In this document: piece after piece, positions 24,151 through 36,966 of the stretch
Layout of the letters: every line of letters starts with the position of its first letter
Numbering within the stretch: position 1 is the stretch's first letter
Assembly (NCBI GenBank): GCA_023055505.1
Contig: JALIRH010000002.1
Span: 41,830,233 to 41,894,232 of the forward strand
DNA from: Callipepla californica brunnescens
Lineage: Eukaryota > Chordata > Aves > Galliformes > Odontophoridae
Direction: 5' to 3'
Length of the DNA stretch: 64,000 nt
The notes under the pieces: model-generated
The model's database searches: none
What the model was told of the DNA's origin: nothing
What the model saw: the letters and a program-made list of their open reading frames with translations, nothing else
Program-made: the position numbers and the translations under genes

Positions 24151-27100
24151 TTATTAAGATATTGAGCCTTGCACCCTTTTCTTCTTGTTAAGCTAGAGGG
24201 TATATCTTGAACCCTTATTTCAAGTGATTGAAACAGGTTGATATGTACCAGTGTGCAATACCAATAATTTCTATTTATCACCACTTTCTGAAATGTTAGT
24301 AAACATGAATGCAGCTCAGATCACATTTAGATAGGTTTTTCTTCATCAACAAGGTGTCCTCAATTCTTTCTTGTATTGTTGTTCCCTCTTTCCTACTTTA
24401 TATTTACCCCACCTCTGCTGTGTGAGCTCATTTCTTTATTCTGACAAATAGCAAGCCATGGTGGGGAACACATCCAGCTGAAAAACAATATGCAAGAGAG
24501 GAGTAAAAGGGACTTTAAGACTTTGTTTCTACCCTGAGTAAGGTTGCAATAAACATTTAGTCTCTGGAGTTTTTAGATCATGTATAGGACGTGTATAAAA
24601 ACAGTTGCTACTTATGAAAGGTTTAAGGTAGGATGGATGGTACTGAGGCAATTTGTCATTAATGATGTAGATTGACATGCTGTGGGAGAACAAAAAGACT
24701 AGCCCAAGAGAGAGAATGTAAATATCAGACTAACAGCTGAAACTGTCACTTTCAAACACCATTTACGGCCCAAATAATTTTATTTCCAAGAGGGTTAGTA
24801 GATAAAGCTGACTCATCCTCAAACATGTTTGCTTTGCAGGAGGACCTAAGTATTATCTTGAGATGAATTTGGGAGTACATCTTAAGTTCAGTGTATTTAT
24901 AAATAACATTGAAAATACAGTGAGCGTTGAAGTATGAAGTTTGCTGATACTACAGAGTTATTCGGTATAATAGGAAGAGCAGAGATTAGAGGAGTGCCCA
25001 TATTAGCTTCTAGTTTTTGTCAAGAATGTGCTTTTGAAGCAAATTTTATGATCCTCAATTACTAGACTGTACATGTGTTGTCAGGAAGTCTCTGAGTGCA
25101 CAATCAAGATTGCAGCTTAGGAGAAACTAAGCTTGAAGGTGCACTCTGACTACTAATTAGCTTTCCATCCACACACCCAGGCTAGTTCTAAGTATTCTCC
25201 CATGCAAACACCTAAAATGTGTGTATATGGATGTTGGATTCTCAGCATCATCTGCTTCACTCTGTAATTGTTTCATTCTGAGTTCTTACTGAGCTGTACC
25301 ACTTAGTAATGTACACATATTGTAGGAAGAACTGTGGGGAAGTATTACAAGTCTGAAAAACACAACAGAATTGAAGTTCAGTTCAAATAAATACAGACTA
25401 ATGCTCTCAATAAGATGGAGAGCCACTCCAGTGTAAAATGATGGACTCTCAACGAGATCTTGGGGATATGTTAGATACATGAAAAATCAACTATGTAGTT
25501 CTTGTACCTCAAAATAGATAATCAAAGACAAGTAACAGTCTTTCTGAACAAAAAATGTCTGAGCATCCTAGGAAAACAGAAAACAAATCCATGGCATACC
25601 AGCATAGCTGACACAGAAAAGATGGATAGGTGCTGTCTCTTCACTGTCTTTTTCAGTACAAGAGCTGTCATTATACAGATGGAACTAGTAGGAGCAGAAT
25701 TCAATATAAAAGGTGCTGATTCTTTACCTATCAGCAGTGCATAGATGGATGTTGTAGGCACAAAATATTTTTTCTTCTCTTGGTATTTGTATTTGCCTAC
25801 TGCTAAGACTAGACATCTAAACTAGTTGTACCACAAGCTGACAAAAACATAGAAAAACACAGGTGAAAATAAAAAGGAGTATGGGTTTAAAAAAACTTCC
25901 AAGTCACTGAAATTTAACGTTTATTTGTAAAATCTGCCCTGCAATCAAAATTTCTGTTTTCTTAGCAAGGTCAGTAATGAAACACAACTGGAGTAAGAAT
26001 CCCTATGACTTATTCCACATTTGTCACCTTGTTCCACTTTTTTTCATCTTAAGCATCAAGTTTTATTTAAAGTTTATTATAACTATGTATTCTTGGTTGA
26101 CTGTTGTGGGTCAGCAAAAGTAAAGGTAATTTTTAAGGTAGTAAGCCTTTCAGAGGGATGTTTCCCAGTCTATATTCCAAGTTCAAGAAAGCCTACGGTT
26201 AGTAGATGCTTAAATCACTGTATAGGATTTTTCTCACCTCCGCTGGAATGCTTCCAGGACATCTCAGTTTGAAAATGATTCACTCAGAGGCTGAAAGAGT
26301 GATCTATTTCTTTTCAGTTTGGATCCCTGAACTTAGCTGTTGAGTAATAGCCAGCTTCAAGAATAGCTGTCACTCTATCAGACTGAGTTTGGAGCTGGAG
26401 GTGATCAGAAAACAGGAAAAATCTGTATAACTTAAAGCAAGACAGAATGACATTTAAAGACACTTTCCCCAGAGCAAAGCTGAGACCCTTCCTGAGCACT
26501 GTTCCCGTTACACTGGTAGCGTTTGACTTGGGGGGGACATGTCAGGCAGGCAATGATAAAAGAATTAATATAATTGGAAATTGCAGTTTGCAGGAAGCAA
26601 AGAATTGAGCTCTTTAGTTGCCGTTTAGCATGTGCTGGCTAGGAACACTGATTGTCTTCTTTTTTCTGCACTGCAGTGTTCGTTCTGCTGCTTTCTGCAG
26701 TTTTGAATATATGTTTCCTGGCCTTGGAATTAATGTACTAGCTGAGGCATGGCAGCTCTTAAAAGCAGAGTACCTCACACTACTACTGCAGCATACATAA
26801 TTTTCCTGGTTCAAACCATCCTAATGGGAGACAACCAAGCTTAATAGAGTTACCCCAGGGAAGAATTTGGCCCATAAAGCCTACCAAGATCTCATGGTCC
26901 ATCAAACATGGCCTTATAAACCCAAAAGATAAAAATCCACCTATATTTTATCTTCTCTTTTTAAGTCTCGTAGTATAAGTAGCTGTCATTTTCCAGCTGC
27001 CTATTCAGTTGATTTACGCTACTTATATTGATGACTTCAGTTCTTTGTTCCTTTTCTGTGAGGGAATTCGCCTGAGATGCTTATTGTCTACTCACTGCTT

Positions 27101-27399
27101 TAACAACTCCAATACCTTAAGGTATGCACAAGGGCTTTGCAAGGAGTCTCCCAGTTGTTCCCAGCTAGGTGTCCCTTTCTCAGCAGCTTGAACAGCCATA
27201 GCACCCACTACATGGCTGCAATCAGAAGGATTCAGAGGGCTCCTGAGGGAGAATGTGGGACTCTGGCAGCTTTGTACATGACCAACAGCAGAGTGAACTC
27301 CACTGCAGTGATTGCAGGAGTATTGACAATTGGATATGCGTGATTCTGTCGGGCTTATGTGGTAAGCCTTTAGTAGCAGTGGGCTGCAGGAGTGCCCTC
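24151..27399. other. Unique AT-rich DNA, no gene seen
   Basis: Frames open on both strands at about 25502-25761 (80 and 79 codons) match nothing. The part from about 27090 to 27400 may be ERV sequence next to the LTR, but I cannot recognise a retroviral domain in it. Confidence 0.45.
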
Positions 27400-27930
27400 T
27401 CTGAGCAGAGCCCAGCAACCCAAAGTGGGGCAGGAGGTCTGGGGGAGCTGCTGTACATGGGAGTCCATGCTGGAGCAGTTCCTGAAGGCTGGGCCCTATG
27501 ATATAGAGCTGTGTTGGAGCAGTGCTTGGAGAAGTGTGGCCAATGGGGGATCAGTTTGGGAAGAAACCCACAATGGAGCAGGGGAAGGAAGTGACCATGA
27601 AGGAACAGCAGAGTTCAAGTGTTATGGGCCGATCATTGACCCCATTCCCCTGTACTGGTTGGTGGGGAGAGACAGTGGAGGATGGATGAGAATAAGGTGG
27701 TTTTAGTTTGCTTTTAGTTCTCACTGCTCTAGACCATTATCAGTAGACAATAAATTATATTAATTCCCCTATGCTGAGTCTGTTTTGCCCATGACTGTAA
27801 TTGGAGAGTAATCTCCCTGTCTTTATCTCAACCCTTGAGATGAATTTCATCATATTTTTCTTCCTGCCCTTTTGAGGATGAGGACTGAAAGAGTGGAGTG
27901 GTGGAGCGTAGCTGCCAATCAGTGTAAAAC
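27400..27930 (+). mobile_element. Decayed avian endogenous retrovirus LTR
   Basis: The order of clauses matches a common bird LTR family: repeated CTGGAGCAGTT/GGAGCAG units (about 27470-27580), a CCCCATTCCCCTGT clause (27640), a polyadenylation signal AATAAA at 27749-27754, then GAGTCTGTTTTGCCC (27776-27790), GAGAGTAATCTCCCTGTC and TTATCTCAACCC. It resembles ERVL-type LTRs of galliform birds, but I do not assign a family name. Plus orientation follows from the AATAAA. It is heavily mutated and its ends are blurred. The expected terminal CCCACCACA-like end has decayed, and no second LTR or intact internal gene is in the window, so it is a solo or truncated LTR. Confidence 0.72.
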
Positions 27931-30900
27931 TACCATATATTCTAGATAAAGAATTTTATAACCAGTAGGAGATGATAATTTGTACCTGTTTAAATGGATG
28001 TTAAAGGAAGCAAGCTGAGAATCTCAGTCTTGATCATCTTTTAAGCATCGATTTTGAAAAATCCACCACTGACATTTATTTTTTTCTGAAGTGACTGTTA
28101 AGTCTGTGGGCATATTGTTGCTTATATGTGATCTTCTTAATTAAATTCTTCTCCAGTGCTTGTGGCATACTAAAATCCACAAAAATTGTCATATTATGAG
28201 AAGTATAAAATGCACATGTGCATACACACACCAAAAATGAGAATTCAGAGGTCCTCGTATACAGAGTACTTGTATGGGTATGTGTGATGCCCTGAGAAGT
28301 ACAAAGATGACAGCTGCTCTATATTGGCTAATTTCAACAGCGATCAACTTTCCAACCACCACTACAGAGAATTAGTTGGACCTTGTTTTATTCAGTCCAG
28401 CAATGACAGACTTCAGTGAGAACCTGCCCTTGTGTGAAAGCTAAAGGCTAAACTATGGGAACATATTTTATAGCAGGAGGTGACCTGGGGTCTGACTAAT
28501 CATCTCCTTTCCTTCTCACATCTGCTCTGTAAATTCTAATAGTCAATAAATCACTTAACTGCTAGATATGACTTGAAACTGTACTGTGTCCCCACATCAA
28601 GGGCACTGGAGCAACCTGCTTTCTCAGTGCTCAGAGAAATCTGCAGAGAAACAGAGGCCCAATAAAAGTTGTAGTGGACTCTGAGATCACAGTCATGACT
28701 CTGCAATGGCCAGCAGCTCCCATGGGATGGGTCATTCCTGGCCAGGCTGTCCTGCAGTCATCTGTGCATGCCTCCCTACTGCCTCAGAGGGACTGAGCTG
28801 CTCTCTTCTACACAGTCTGAGAGCTGGCCCCAAAATAATCCTCCAAGAAGGATGCTCTCGAGGCTCTGAAAATAGTAGGGTGTGTTCTCATGGTCTTGAG
28901 GAGGTAGTTTCAGCAGACACAAACTTGGATATTGCAGTAGCACCCACGTGAAATGCTCTCCCTCTGTAGTGGGGCAATGCAAAAATTGTCTGAATTCATG
29001 GCCTAACACTAAAACTTCTGTTCAGTTTTCTACTGGAAAATGATGCTCAAGAAAAACATTTAAGTACGTAAAACCAGTCTTTTAGTTAAGGTTAGTAACA
29101 ACCCCAAATTGATATCTGGTACGTAGTTGTATGAATTTATGGCAAGAATGTGGTAACATTATGAGAAATTAATATTGATGTCTGTAGTATATAGAGACAA
29201 ATTGAGCTCTAATGATTTCCTAATAAAGTAATTTGTTCATAGATCACAAGGGGATACAAGCAAGAAATTTTTAATGGTAAGGCCAAAGTAATTATTTTTC
29301 AGCATCTAATTACACCTATATAACTAATTTGGGCTACATTTGCTGAACTAAATGATGATATAGAATGCCCCAACGAGGTTCACATTTGTCATTAAAAGCC
29401 AGTTCCTGGACTTTGACAAGAGGGCAGAGAAGCTCCTGAGAGGTAATTTAATATAATTAGGAGGCTATTATGTTTACTATCTGCACATTGTTCTTGCTTC
29501 AGATTAAATCCGACAACTGGAGAAGATAGAGGAACATTTTCCCCAAAATTAGCCTTGTCATCTCAGATCAAACTTTGCCTGCAGTTTATTCTCCTCCCAT
29601 CTCTAAATTGGAGCTAATGAGAAAGAAGAAGCCTGTGCAGAAGTCACAGTCGTGTTGTGGGAGATTCAAAGAGAGTTGTATAAAGTTTGTTGAGGCATAC
29701 ATGAAAAGGCCAGTCTTGTGTCTTTAATCACATAGGTTTGTATTTTCAGTACACCCTACATGTTTCTCAGAAAACTTAAAGGGTTTGAAATTCTGTGCTG
29801 TGTTTCAGTTGATAGGCTACTGGACAACAGACTATTTCTCTAAGTTTGCTTACACAAATGAATCCAACTTCTGTTTCATGGTAAGAACAAGCTAATTAAG
29901 TATAGCTTTTTAATACTTTGTGGGGTTGCTTTTGCTGCCTGTGTAGTTCACACGCTCCTGTGGAGATATTTTTGGTCTGTGAAGGAGTTTATATACCTTC
30001 TAGAGAAGGGAAAAGCCATTGTGGTCATACTGAGATCGTGCTCAATATTGAGTTTATCCACTTTTTTTTGCCAAACTGGAACATCAGACAGACTAACAAC
30101 TTTTATGTTCTTCTTTACTGCATTGCTTTGAGGGAAGAGGACAGTGAAGGAGCCAGCAGATACGATGCAGAGTGGGAGAGAACATAGCATTTCTTTGGAG
30201 CGGAACTTTTCAAGGCAAGATGAACAGCAGGAAATGGGAAATTCAGGATAGATTAATGGCATTCAGCAAAGAGATTTTCAACAAAAATTCACGTAGTTTT
30301 TTCACATTTTGGACACATGAAAGTTTCTAGAAGCCAATGCAGCAAGATTCCCACAGGCCAAGTAAGAACATTGACAAAGGAGATAAAAAGAGAGAGGTCT
30401 TGTGGGAATTTATTTAAATGAGAAGACTTCCTCAGTAAAATATCTGCTTGTTGCATTCCTCCTTCCACTCTTAAGGGATATATTTCCCACAGGGCTCACT
30501 GGTCCTTTTTTTCTAAGCACACCTCCTCTGTGGAGGAACAGATCCAGGCTTCTTCTGTAAAAGGGAGCACTCAACATAATCCTTCAGGGACAAAGTCCTG
30601 CCATTGATGGTCTGCAAGTTTTCTCTGTGCTGCTACTTTTCCTCTGAGATTCACATGGCAGCTGCTGGCAAGGAGAACAACAAGGTGTTTTTCTTGTTCA
30701 GTTCAACCAGTCTTTTTGGTGAATCGGTCAACAGCCCTGCTTGGTTTGTCTGTGGGGTCCTTCACCTTCCACATTCTGCTGGAAGCTGGTCTCACATTGC
30801 ACCTGGATATAGGTATAGAGCAGATCTTCCTCCCAGCACCCTGGGGGCCTTCTTCCCAGTGCCTTGCATCTTTCTTTCTTTCTTTCTTCTCCTCACAGCC

Positions 30901-31782
30901 ACTGGCTTAAATCTTCATTTCAGGCTGCACAATAACTTTCCAAGTAGTTCCTGAGCTGTTCCCTGTTCATGATGAAATTTAGCTCCATCCCCAAAATCTG
31001 TCTGGCTTCCAAAGATTACCTTTATGAAGATTACCTGAAGAGATATGATCAGCACTGTGAGTCAAGAATCTGATTTCTAATTTACCTAGATTTTCAAATC
31101 CCTTTTTTCCATTACTCAGTTAAGCATAATAAGCATAGTGTACTAATAACAAAGGATAATATGAGCTACATATTAAAAGGAAAGGCTTTTGTACACCCTA
31201 TACAACTGGTGCTGCAATGCTGTAAAAAGGACATTGTCACCCTGTGACACATTTTATCCTGTAATACTATTAAGAAGACTATCAAAATACATTATTTGCT
31301 TTTCCAGTCGCAGTCATATAAATTAAAGATGCCTAGAAGCATCTTACATTCATATCTAGCAGCTGTGAAAAATGATCTAATTTTGATTGCAAATAGTATA
31401 ACAATCTCCTTTGTGGCATAACTCTTTATTTGCTGTTTTTTCTTCATTCTCCAGACTCAACTTTTGTCAGCTACAAGCACTAACAACAGGTTTCTCTTTA
31501 CCACCTTGATTCTATCTACAAAATTAGAACATAGACAATTAATAGAAATTCTGCTTTGTTTTCCTTTATTTTCAGTGTAGTTTTGGATCTTCTAATTTAA
31601 AAGGGATATAGAATTGGATGCCCTTACTACTAACATATCATTAAGTGCATGAAAGATGTCAGTCTGTCTGTCTTCAGTGACACGCTTCACAGTCCTTATC
31701 TGCAGTGTGACTAGATACATAGTCTCATGACAAGTCTGCTAGGGTTTTTTAAGTGAGATAATCATCTCAATCTCACTGGCAT
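27931..31782. other. Unique DNA, no gene seen
   Basis: Somewhat GC-richer at 28590-28980 and 30600-30960. The 116-codon plus frame at 30604-30954 contains a hydrophobic tail but no signal-peptide context, and its (TTTC)n part is simple repeat. The AT-rich block 29240-29640 contains many TAATTA/ATTA motifs and could be conserved non-coding DNA. Confidence 0.5.
30870..30889 (+). repeat. (TTTC)n microsatellite
   Basis: About five TTTC units. Confidence 0.85.
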
Positions 31783-31949
31783 AGGCTGCACAGAGAGGTT
31801 GTGCTCAGAGTCTCCTTCTCTGGAAACGTTCAAGATCCGCCTGGATGCCTACCTGTACAACCTGGGCTAGGGAGCTGCTTTGGCAGGGGGTTGGACTCGA
31901 TGTCTGGAGGCCCCTTCCAACCCCTACAATTCTGTGATTTTGTGATCTT
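31783..31949 (+). mobile_element. CR1 LINE 3' end, short copy
   Basis: Only the 3' end is present. It runs from GGCTGCACAGAGAGGTTGTG through the CGCCTGGATGCCTACCTGT and GGTTGGACTCGATGTCTGGA clauses to CCCCTTCCAACCCCTACAAT, then TTCTGTGATTTTGTGAT. It is close to the bird CR1 consensus, so relatively young, and strongly 5'-truncated (about 170 bp). Confidence 0.93.
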
Positions 31950-34129
31950 AGCAAGCGAGCTGAGAGGAAGAACTCTTTCTTTTCCTCAGGTTAGCTTCCT
32001 GGTCAGATTTTTTTTTAATTGTTGCAAGTTGTTTTTTTCTGTGAATATCAGGAAGAAACTTGCCTGTTCCTCAAAATCCTCCAGTTGAAAAGGTTTAAAT
32101 CTATGATATCTTATTGATATGAAATCTGAATAACCATAGGAGGCATCTCAAAATTAAAAACAGACAAACAATCCTGGAATCTATGAGGAGTAATATATTT
32201 CCGTCATTGTTAAAATGTTGTGTCAGAGACTAGAATATATCTCCCTGTGGGAAGATCTGAATGATTTAGTTTTGCATCTGTTATCAGACTTCTTAAAATT
32301 ATGGTTTATTTGCCACATAAAATAAGAATTTCCTATTTTAATTTTAATTTTGGAAGTGTCTTTGCTGGCCATTTTTGCTCAATACACCACAAACTCGCAC
32401 TACAAATCACATCCAGACTTTCATTCAGGATGCATTCAAGTAATTGCTCCTGCCCTGTCCTGCTCATGAAATTGATGGTATCTGTGATGGTTCTTTTGTT
32501 TTATCGGATGGATTTAGTAGCAGACTGGAAGATTGCTCTGTGTGATGGCAACTTCCAAAGTGTTGACATTTGTCTTTATTTCACGTCAACCATTAGAACT
32601 AGGTAGTCAGACTGCATAGTGGGTAACTTAAATACAAGGCTGGAAGCAAAACACAAGCCTGCAGCCAGCCACTTAGTACTACCCATCTTCCCACAGGCTC
32701 ACTCCTCCCCTCTGCTCACAGAGGCAGCATCAAGCTAGCATCCACCACATTCACACTGCAGCTGCAGACTGGCAGGGCTGGCACTCACTGAAGGCAGAAG
32801 TCTGTTAACTCTCCTTCTCTTGAGCCCTTTTCCCTGGCATTGAAAAACACTGGAAATGAGCATGCATTGGTGGCTCCCAGGTGTATCTTAAAAGCAGACA
32901 AACCAAAAGGCTCAGACACACTGCTCAGAGCACAACCAGGTAAATCAACGTGCACTGATTTACAGCAGCTGGGGATTAGGTTCAGGAAGGCAAGCAGTCA
33001 TTGATGGCATTGTGGAGGTGAAACTGCAGACAGAGTGAGGCCCGCCACATTTATTTTGTAAGATTCTGGGATGTGAACACTGCTGTCCTCAGAGGGAAGC
33101 ATCCTGGACAGCCAGATGCAAGTGCTGTCTGGAATTCATCAGTATCTGAGAGCTTACAGCCCCATACTTTAGTGCTGTAAATCAAAGGTATGCACACTAA
33201 TGCTGAGGAACATTGCATGTGTCAATTCATTAGTCAATGGAGTGGGAACGATCAGCGTATCAGTCATGAAGATATATGAAGTCTGCCTCTTAATGATGTT
33301 AGCTCGTAGGCAGATTGTGATGGAACCTTTGTGGCCTGATGACTGTGTTTAATATGTGTAATCCATACCTCAATAAATCTGTGGCTGGCAAGAGAGCACA
33401 GTCACTTTGTTCAGTTTATGGAAAGAAGCACACCAAGGCACTGTGGGTAGCATTAACATTTAACAACATTTGGCCTGAATATAAAAACTCTCTTTATTGG
33501 ATCCAAATTAAAAAATAATAATTACCCAATGAAAACAGTGTGGGTTTTGCTGCTTTTCAGGGCAAAACAGACACACATCAGATTCTATTAATGTCGTAGT
33601 CATGTCAGTGGCCATAGGATTTGGGTGTTCCACTGCTGTGTGCAGCATTAATCAGCTTGGAGTTTGTCCCTGCTTAAGGTGCAGCAGCTCAAAGTGCAGG
33701 CAGGGACTGACTTGCATCAAAACTATCCTGCTGACACACTGCTGAACAGAAAAACAAACAAACAGAAAAAAATTGACATATAATCCAAATATAAAACATT
33801 GTTCATGCTTGAAATGTACACTAGGAAAAAAAAAAAGCCTCATCAAAAGGAAAAGAGTTGGCAGCAAATTTACTTATTCATAACTGTTCTTTAAAATTCT
33901 AAAGACCTTGTCAAGATCTTCAAACAGTGAGTGGGCTCTGCCAAGGTAAATGAAACAGCACCAGCATGTACCAATGGAGGACATGGCCCTACTCAGTGTT
34001 CTACTTTCTTTCTTCTATGGTTTATCACTGTAATAATGTGGGAAGTTCTCTTTTACCTTTGCTTCATTCTGTCCCCACATAAAAAATTGGGAAACTCATT
34101 TCAGTTTTTAGAGGATATCAGTTTTCAGG
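31950..34129. other. Unique DNA, no gene seen
   Basis: Nothing coding recognised. The stretch 33160-33420 is evenly mixed in composition and ends with an AATAAA at about 33373; it could be conserved non-coding DNA or a transcript end, but nothing supports a gene. Confidence 0.5.
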
Positions 34130-34390
34130 AACAGCTCCCTGATAAAGCTGCAGTAGCAGGTGGCAGCAGAGTACCCACCCACGCAAGCTATCTTCAGGGA
34201 CTGGAAAGCCAAGCTAATTACACTGCAGCTAGGACGGCAGCAGCACATAGAGGAGTTAGACCGGATGCAAGAATGAATTGTGAGAGTTCTTTTATTCTCT
34301 GTATCGTAAACGGTGAACCATGGCTCTGCTTTGCAATCAAACAGCGGTGAAATAGCTGGAATATTTGGGTCTTTGAATGAATAGTCCATT
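34130..34390. promoter_or_regulatory. Candidate conserved non-coding patch with retained CpGs
   Basis: About six CpG dinucleotides within roughly 230 bp, more than the surrounding AT-rich DNA keeps. Both strands are open here (139 codons plus from 33931, 93 codons minus at 34108-34389), which often happens in constrained DNA. The plus frame begins at a GTG, not an ATG, and neither product resembles a known protein. Includes motifs such as TATCGTAAACGG and GCAATCAAACAGCGG. A regulatory element is the more likely reading than an exon, but this is inference. Confidence 0.22.
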
Positions 34391-35635
34391 AAGACTGACA
34401 GAGGAGACCATACGCTTCAGAGAATATGTTGTAAATTTCCTGTAGTCTCAGAAAACTGCATGGCATTTGGTTCACATTCATAAGAGTTTTTCACATGCTT
34501 ACAGATGAGAGGGATTTTTTTTATAAACAAAGATGAAAGCAATCAGGCCACTAGAACAACTGGTTCCTTATTGAGTACTGGCTTAATCCTGCCTCAGGAC
34601 ACACATTGATCCTGAGAGATTTTTTTTTTTTTATGAACTGCAGAAAATGTTGAAATATTTCTGTGAGTGCAAGGTAAGCAGTCGCTGAACTTCATAGCAT
34701 ACACAAACTCCAGATAAAGGTACAGGGACTTAGCTGACAGCCCTGAAACAAGCTTATCAGCTTCTGAAGTTGTTAACTGTGATTTTAAATACTGCCATGT
34801 GAGTGACATGGAACTGGACTGGAAAATCTGGATAAGAAACTCAGTAAGAAAACATGCTTATAGAACTATTTTGTTTTAAATTAATCTTAGGTGTCCTATA
34901 TGACTTTGAAATACAACATTTTTTCACATATGTTTATATATTATTCACGACAGAGAAAAATGGAAGCCCAAACTTCTCAAATGTTCAGCAGCATGTATAG
35001 AAAGCTAATTCCCACCTAGAAAAAAATACATTCTGCTTTCAATATTTTTGCCTGGTAGTTGCAGTCTATGGCGCTTATCTTTCACTTCCTTCTCTAAGCT
35101 GCAGGCCGGATTATGTCCATCCAGCATTTGACACATTTCTCCTTACAAGCATCTACCTTTATTTAGATGGCATTATTCCTTTAAATCACATGTATCTCAG
35201 TGTGAGGAATTAAGTTTGCAGCTAAATTTATGTCTGCTTTGTGTCACAGCAGTCTTGTTGATCCCTTACAGAGAAGGGTGCCTCCCTCTGATTTCATGTG
35301 TGTTCCTCAAGATGAGCTGGCTAGAAAGCAGCTGATTGGAGGCTGGAAAACTTCATTCAGCTGATATTCATTTGGAGCTGGACGAGGAGGTTTCATTCTT
35401 GCAAAACACTGAGGTATATACAAAGCAGAGCCTTATACCTACCAATTTGAGAAGAGAAAGGAAGGCAGAAAGCTTAAACTAAAATCTTTCCTCTGCAACA
35501 GGGAAAGCACTTAATTTCCGCAAAGAAATGAAGGCAGTGATTTGCTTAGGCTTATCTATCATTTCTAAATCTTTATCATGACACCACTACTGTTTGAAAC
35601 AGATATTTCTCTGCAAAATCCCTGCCATTTTATAT
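34391..35635. other. Unique DNA, no gene seen
   Basis: T13 run at about 34620-34632. Otherwise nothing recognised. Confidence 0.55.
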
Positions 35636-35980
35636 CATAAGAACATAGCTATTCTAAGTCAGAGCAAAAACTGATCTATACCACTATATTGGTGTGACAG
35701 AGAACAATATTGGATACTCAGAAAAAAGGTTTTAGAACATACAGTGATGCTTATTACCTCAGTCTCCAGTGGTATGCAGCTGAGAGACTTCACTGACCAC
35801 TGTTTTATGCTTGTGTTTAAAGCTTGTTGGTCAAGAGTTTTTTTACGTCTCAACCTTATCTAGTGCTAGGTACAGCAGTGCTGCATTTGGCATCCTGACC
35901 ATGCCATGCCAAGGAGTTCCATCACTTGATGCACCTTCTTTCTTCTGAACCTGACACAGGTTCATTGTTTCATTTAGTTT
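35636..35980 (-). mobile_element. Ancient CR1 (turtle/crocodile-type), minus orientation
   Basis: It opens with CATAAGAACATAG, the reverse complement of the TTCTTATG-type tail of CR1 elements common in turtles and crocodilians and unlike the ATTCTATGA tail of young bird CR1. The following clauses fit the same family in order: TCAGAGCAAAAACTGATCTA (family TCAGACCAAAGGTCCATCTA), GGATACTCAGAAAAAAGGTT, CTCAGTCTCCAGTGGT and CAAGGAGTTCCATCACTTGA (family GGAGTTCCACAGGTTGA). Divergence is high, which suggests an insertion predating modern birds. The inner (right) end is vague. Confidence 0.5.
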
Positions 35981-36379
35981 CCTCTTTCATGCCTCCACAT
36001 TCATGTTTTTCAGAGTACTCCAGATAAAACTGTTAGTGAAACTTTTTGGCAAGGACAGTGAAGTACCTCATAGAAAGTCTCAAGGATGCAGAAGGTTTGA
36101 GCACAGGGAAGATGAACCAAGGGCTGTCATGGGGCAGGGTATTCCCACAATAAGTATTGCAGTTGAGGAACTTGCACAGGATAACAGGGAGACCAAACCC
36201 CATGGATTCCATGTCTGCACCGAATATGCAAGTGTAGTGAGTGCTGGGGAAAAGGGAATTTGTCCAGGGCTGTAACAAATGGTGACAGCATTTGGAAGAC
36301 TTCCAAAGGAAATGCAAGTACAGGATAATATGTATTTATTTAAGATGTACTCCCAGTTCAGGTTTTGGGCAAACCTCTT
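35981..36379. other. Unique DNA; frames on both strands
   Basis: Plus frame 36003-36275 (90 codons) and minus frame 36033-36317 (94 codons) overlap. The plus product has mixed polar composition ('QGIPTISIAVEELAQDNRE') and follows a TTTTTCAG acceptor-like site at 36014, but no donor or family match was found. Not called as an exon. Confidence 0.4.
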
Positions 36380-36600
36380 TTTGCTGCAGGTGCATGGCCG
36401 GTGATCAGAAGGTTAATGCAGCAAAGCACCTCTTATTATCTTTGGCTCTCTTATTCTAACTGCCTGTCGTTCGGAGAATAGAAAGCTTAACACTGCATGG
36501 AGAATTGTCCTCTCCACCTGTCAGTGATTAATTTCACACATTCACAGTCACTAGGGACTCTGTAGGATATTCTGGTTATTTTTCTTTCCCATCTCAAATT
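36380..36600. promoter_or_regulatory. Possible conserved non-coding patch
   Basis: Mixed composition with E-box CAGGTG near 36389 and CACCTGTCAGTGATTAATTT at about 36516-36535, which joins an E-box to an ATTAAT homeodomain-like site, plus retained CpGs in CTGTCGTTCGG. Suggestive only. Confidence 0.15.
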
Positions 36601-36966
36601 AGAACTTACTGTCTGTATTTTGTATTCTCTTCTAAATTAATGTTCATAGTTTGGGGAAAATAAAAGCCTTATTACTTTTCTACTGTTTTAATAATTCTCT
36701 GGAATTTAAGATATTTACATTTGTTGCATTTGAATCAAACAATTTATAGATTTAATTTTTTCATACATGCTATTAATCATATTAACACACATAATCTGCA
36801 AGCAAGGTACAGAGGTTTTTTTTAACCCCCAAAGGAAAAAAAAAAGCACAGATTTTTTTATATCCTCTCCCTGGTGATGTAAGCATGGATTCCTTGTTCT
36901 TTTAACTGGTCAATCAAGGCTAAGGACTAAGGATTAAACTGATGATCTTTCTTCTTTTGCCCACAG

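Noticed and set aside
30893..30925. Acceptor-like TCTTCTCCTCACAG next to a (TTTC)n tract
   Set aside because: The pyrimidine tract is a microsatellite and no GT donor follows at a suitable distance.
33931..34350. 139-codon plus-strand ORF as a gene
   Set aside because: Begins at GTG, overlaps an open minus frame, and the product matches no family; kept only as a possible constrained patch.
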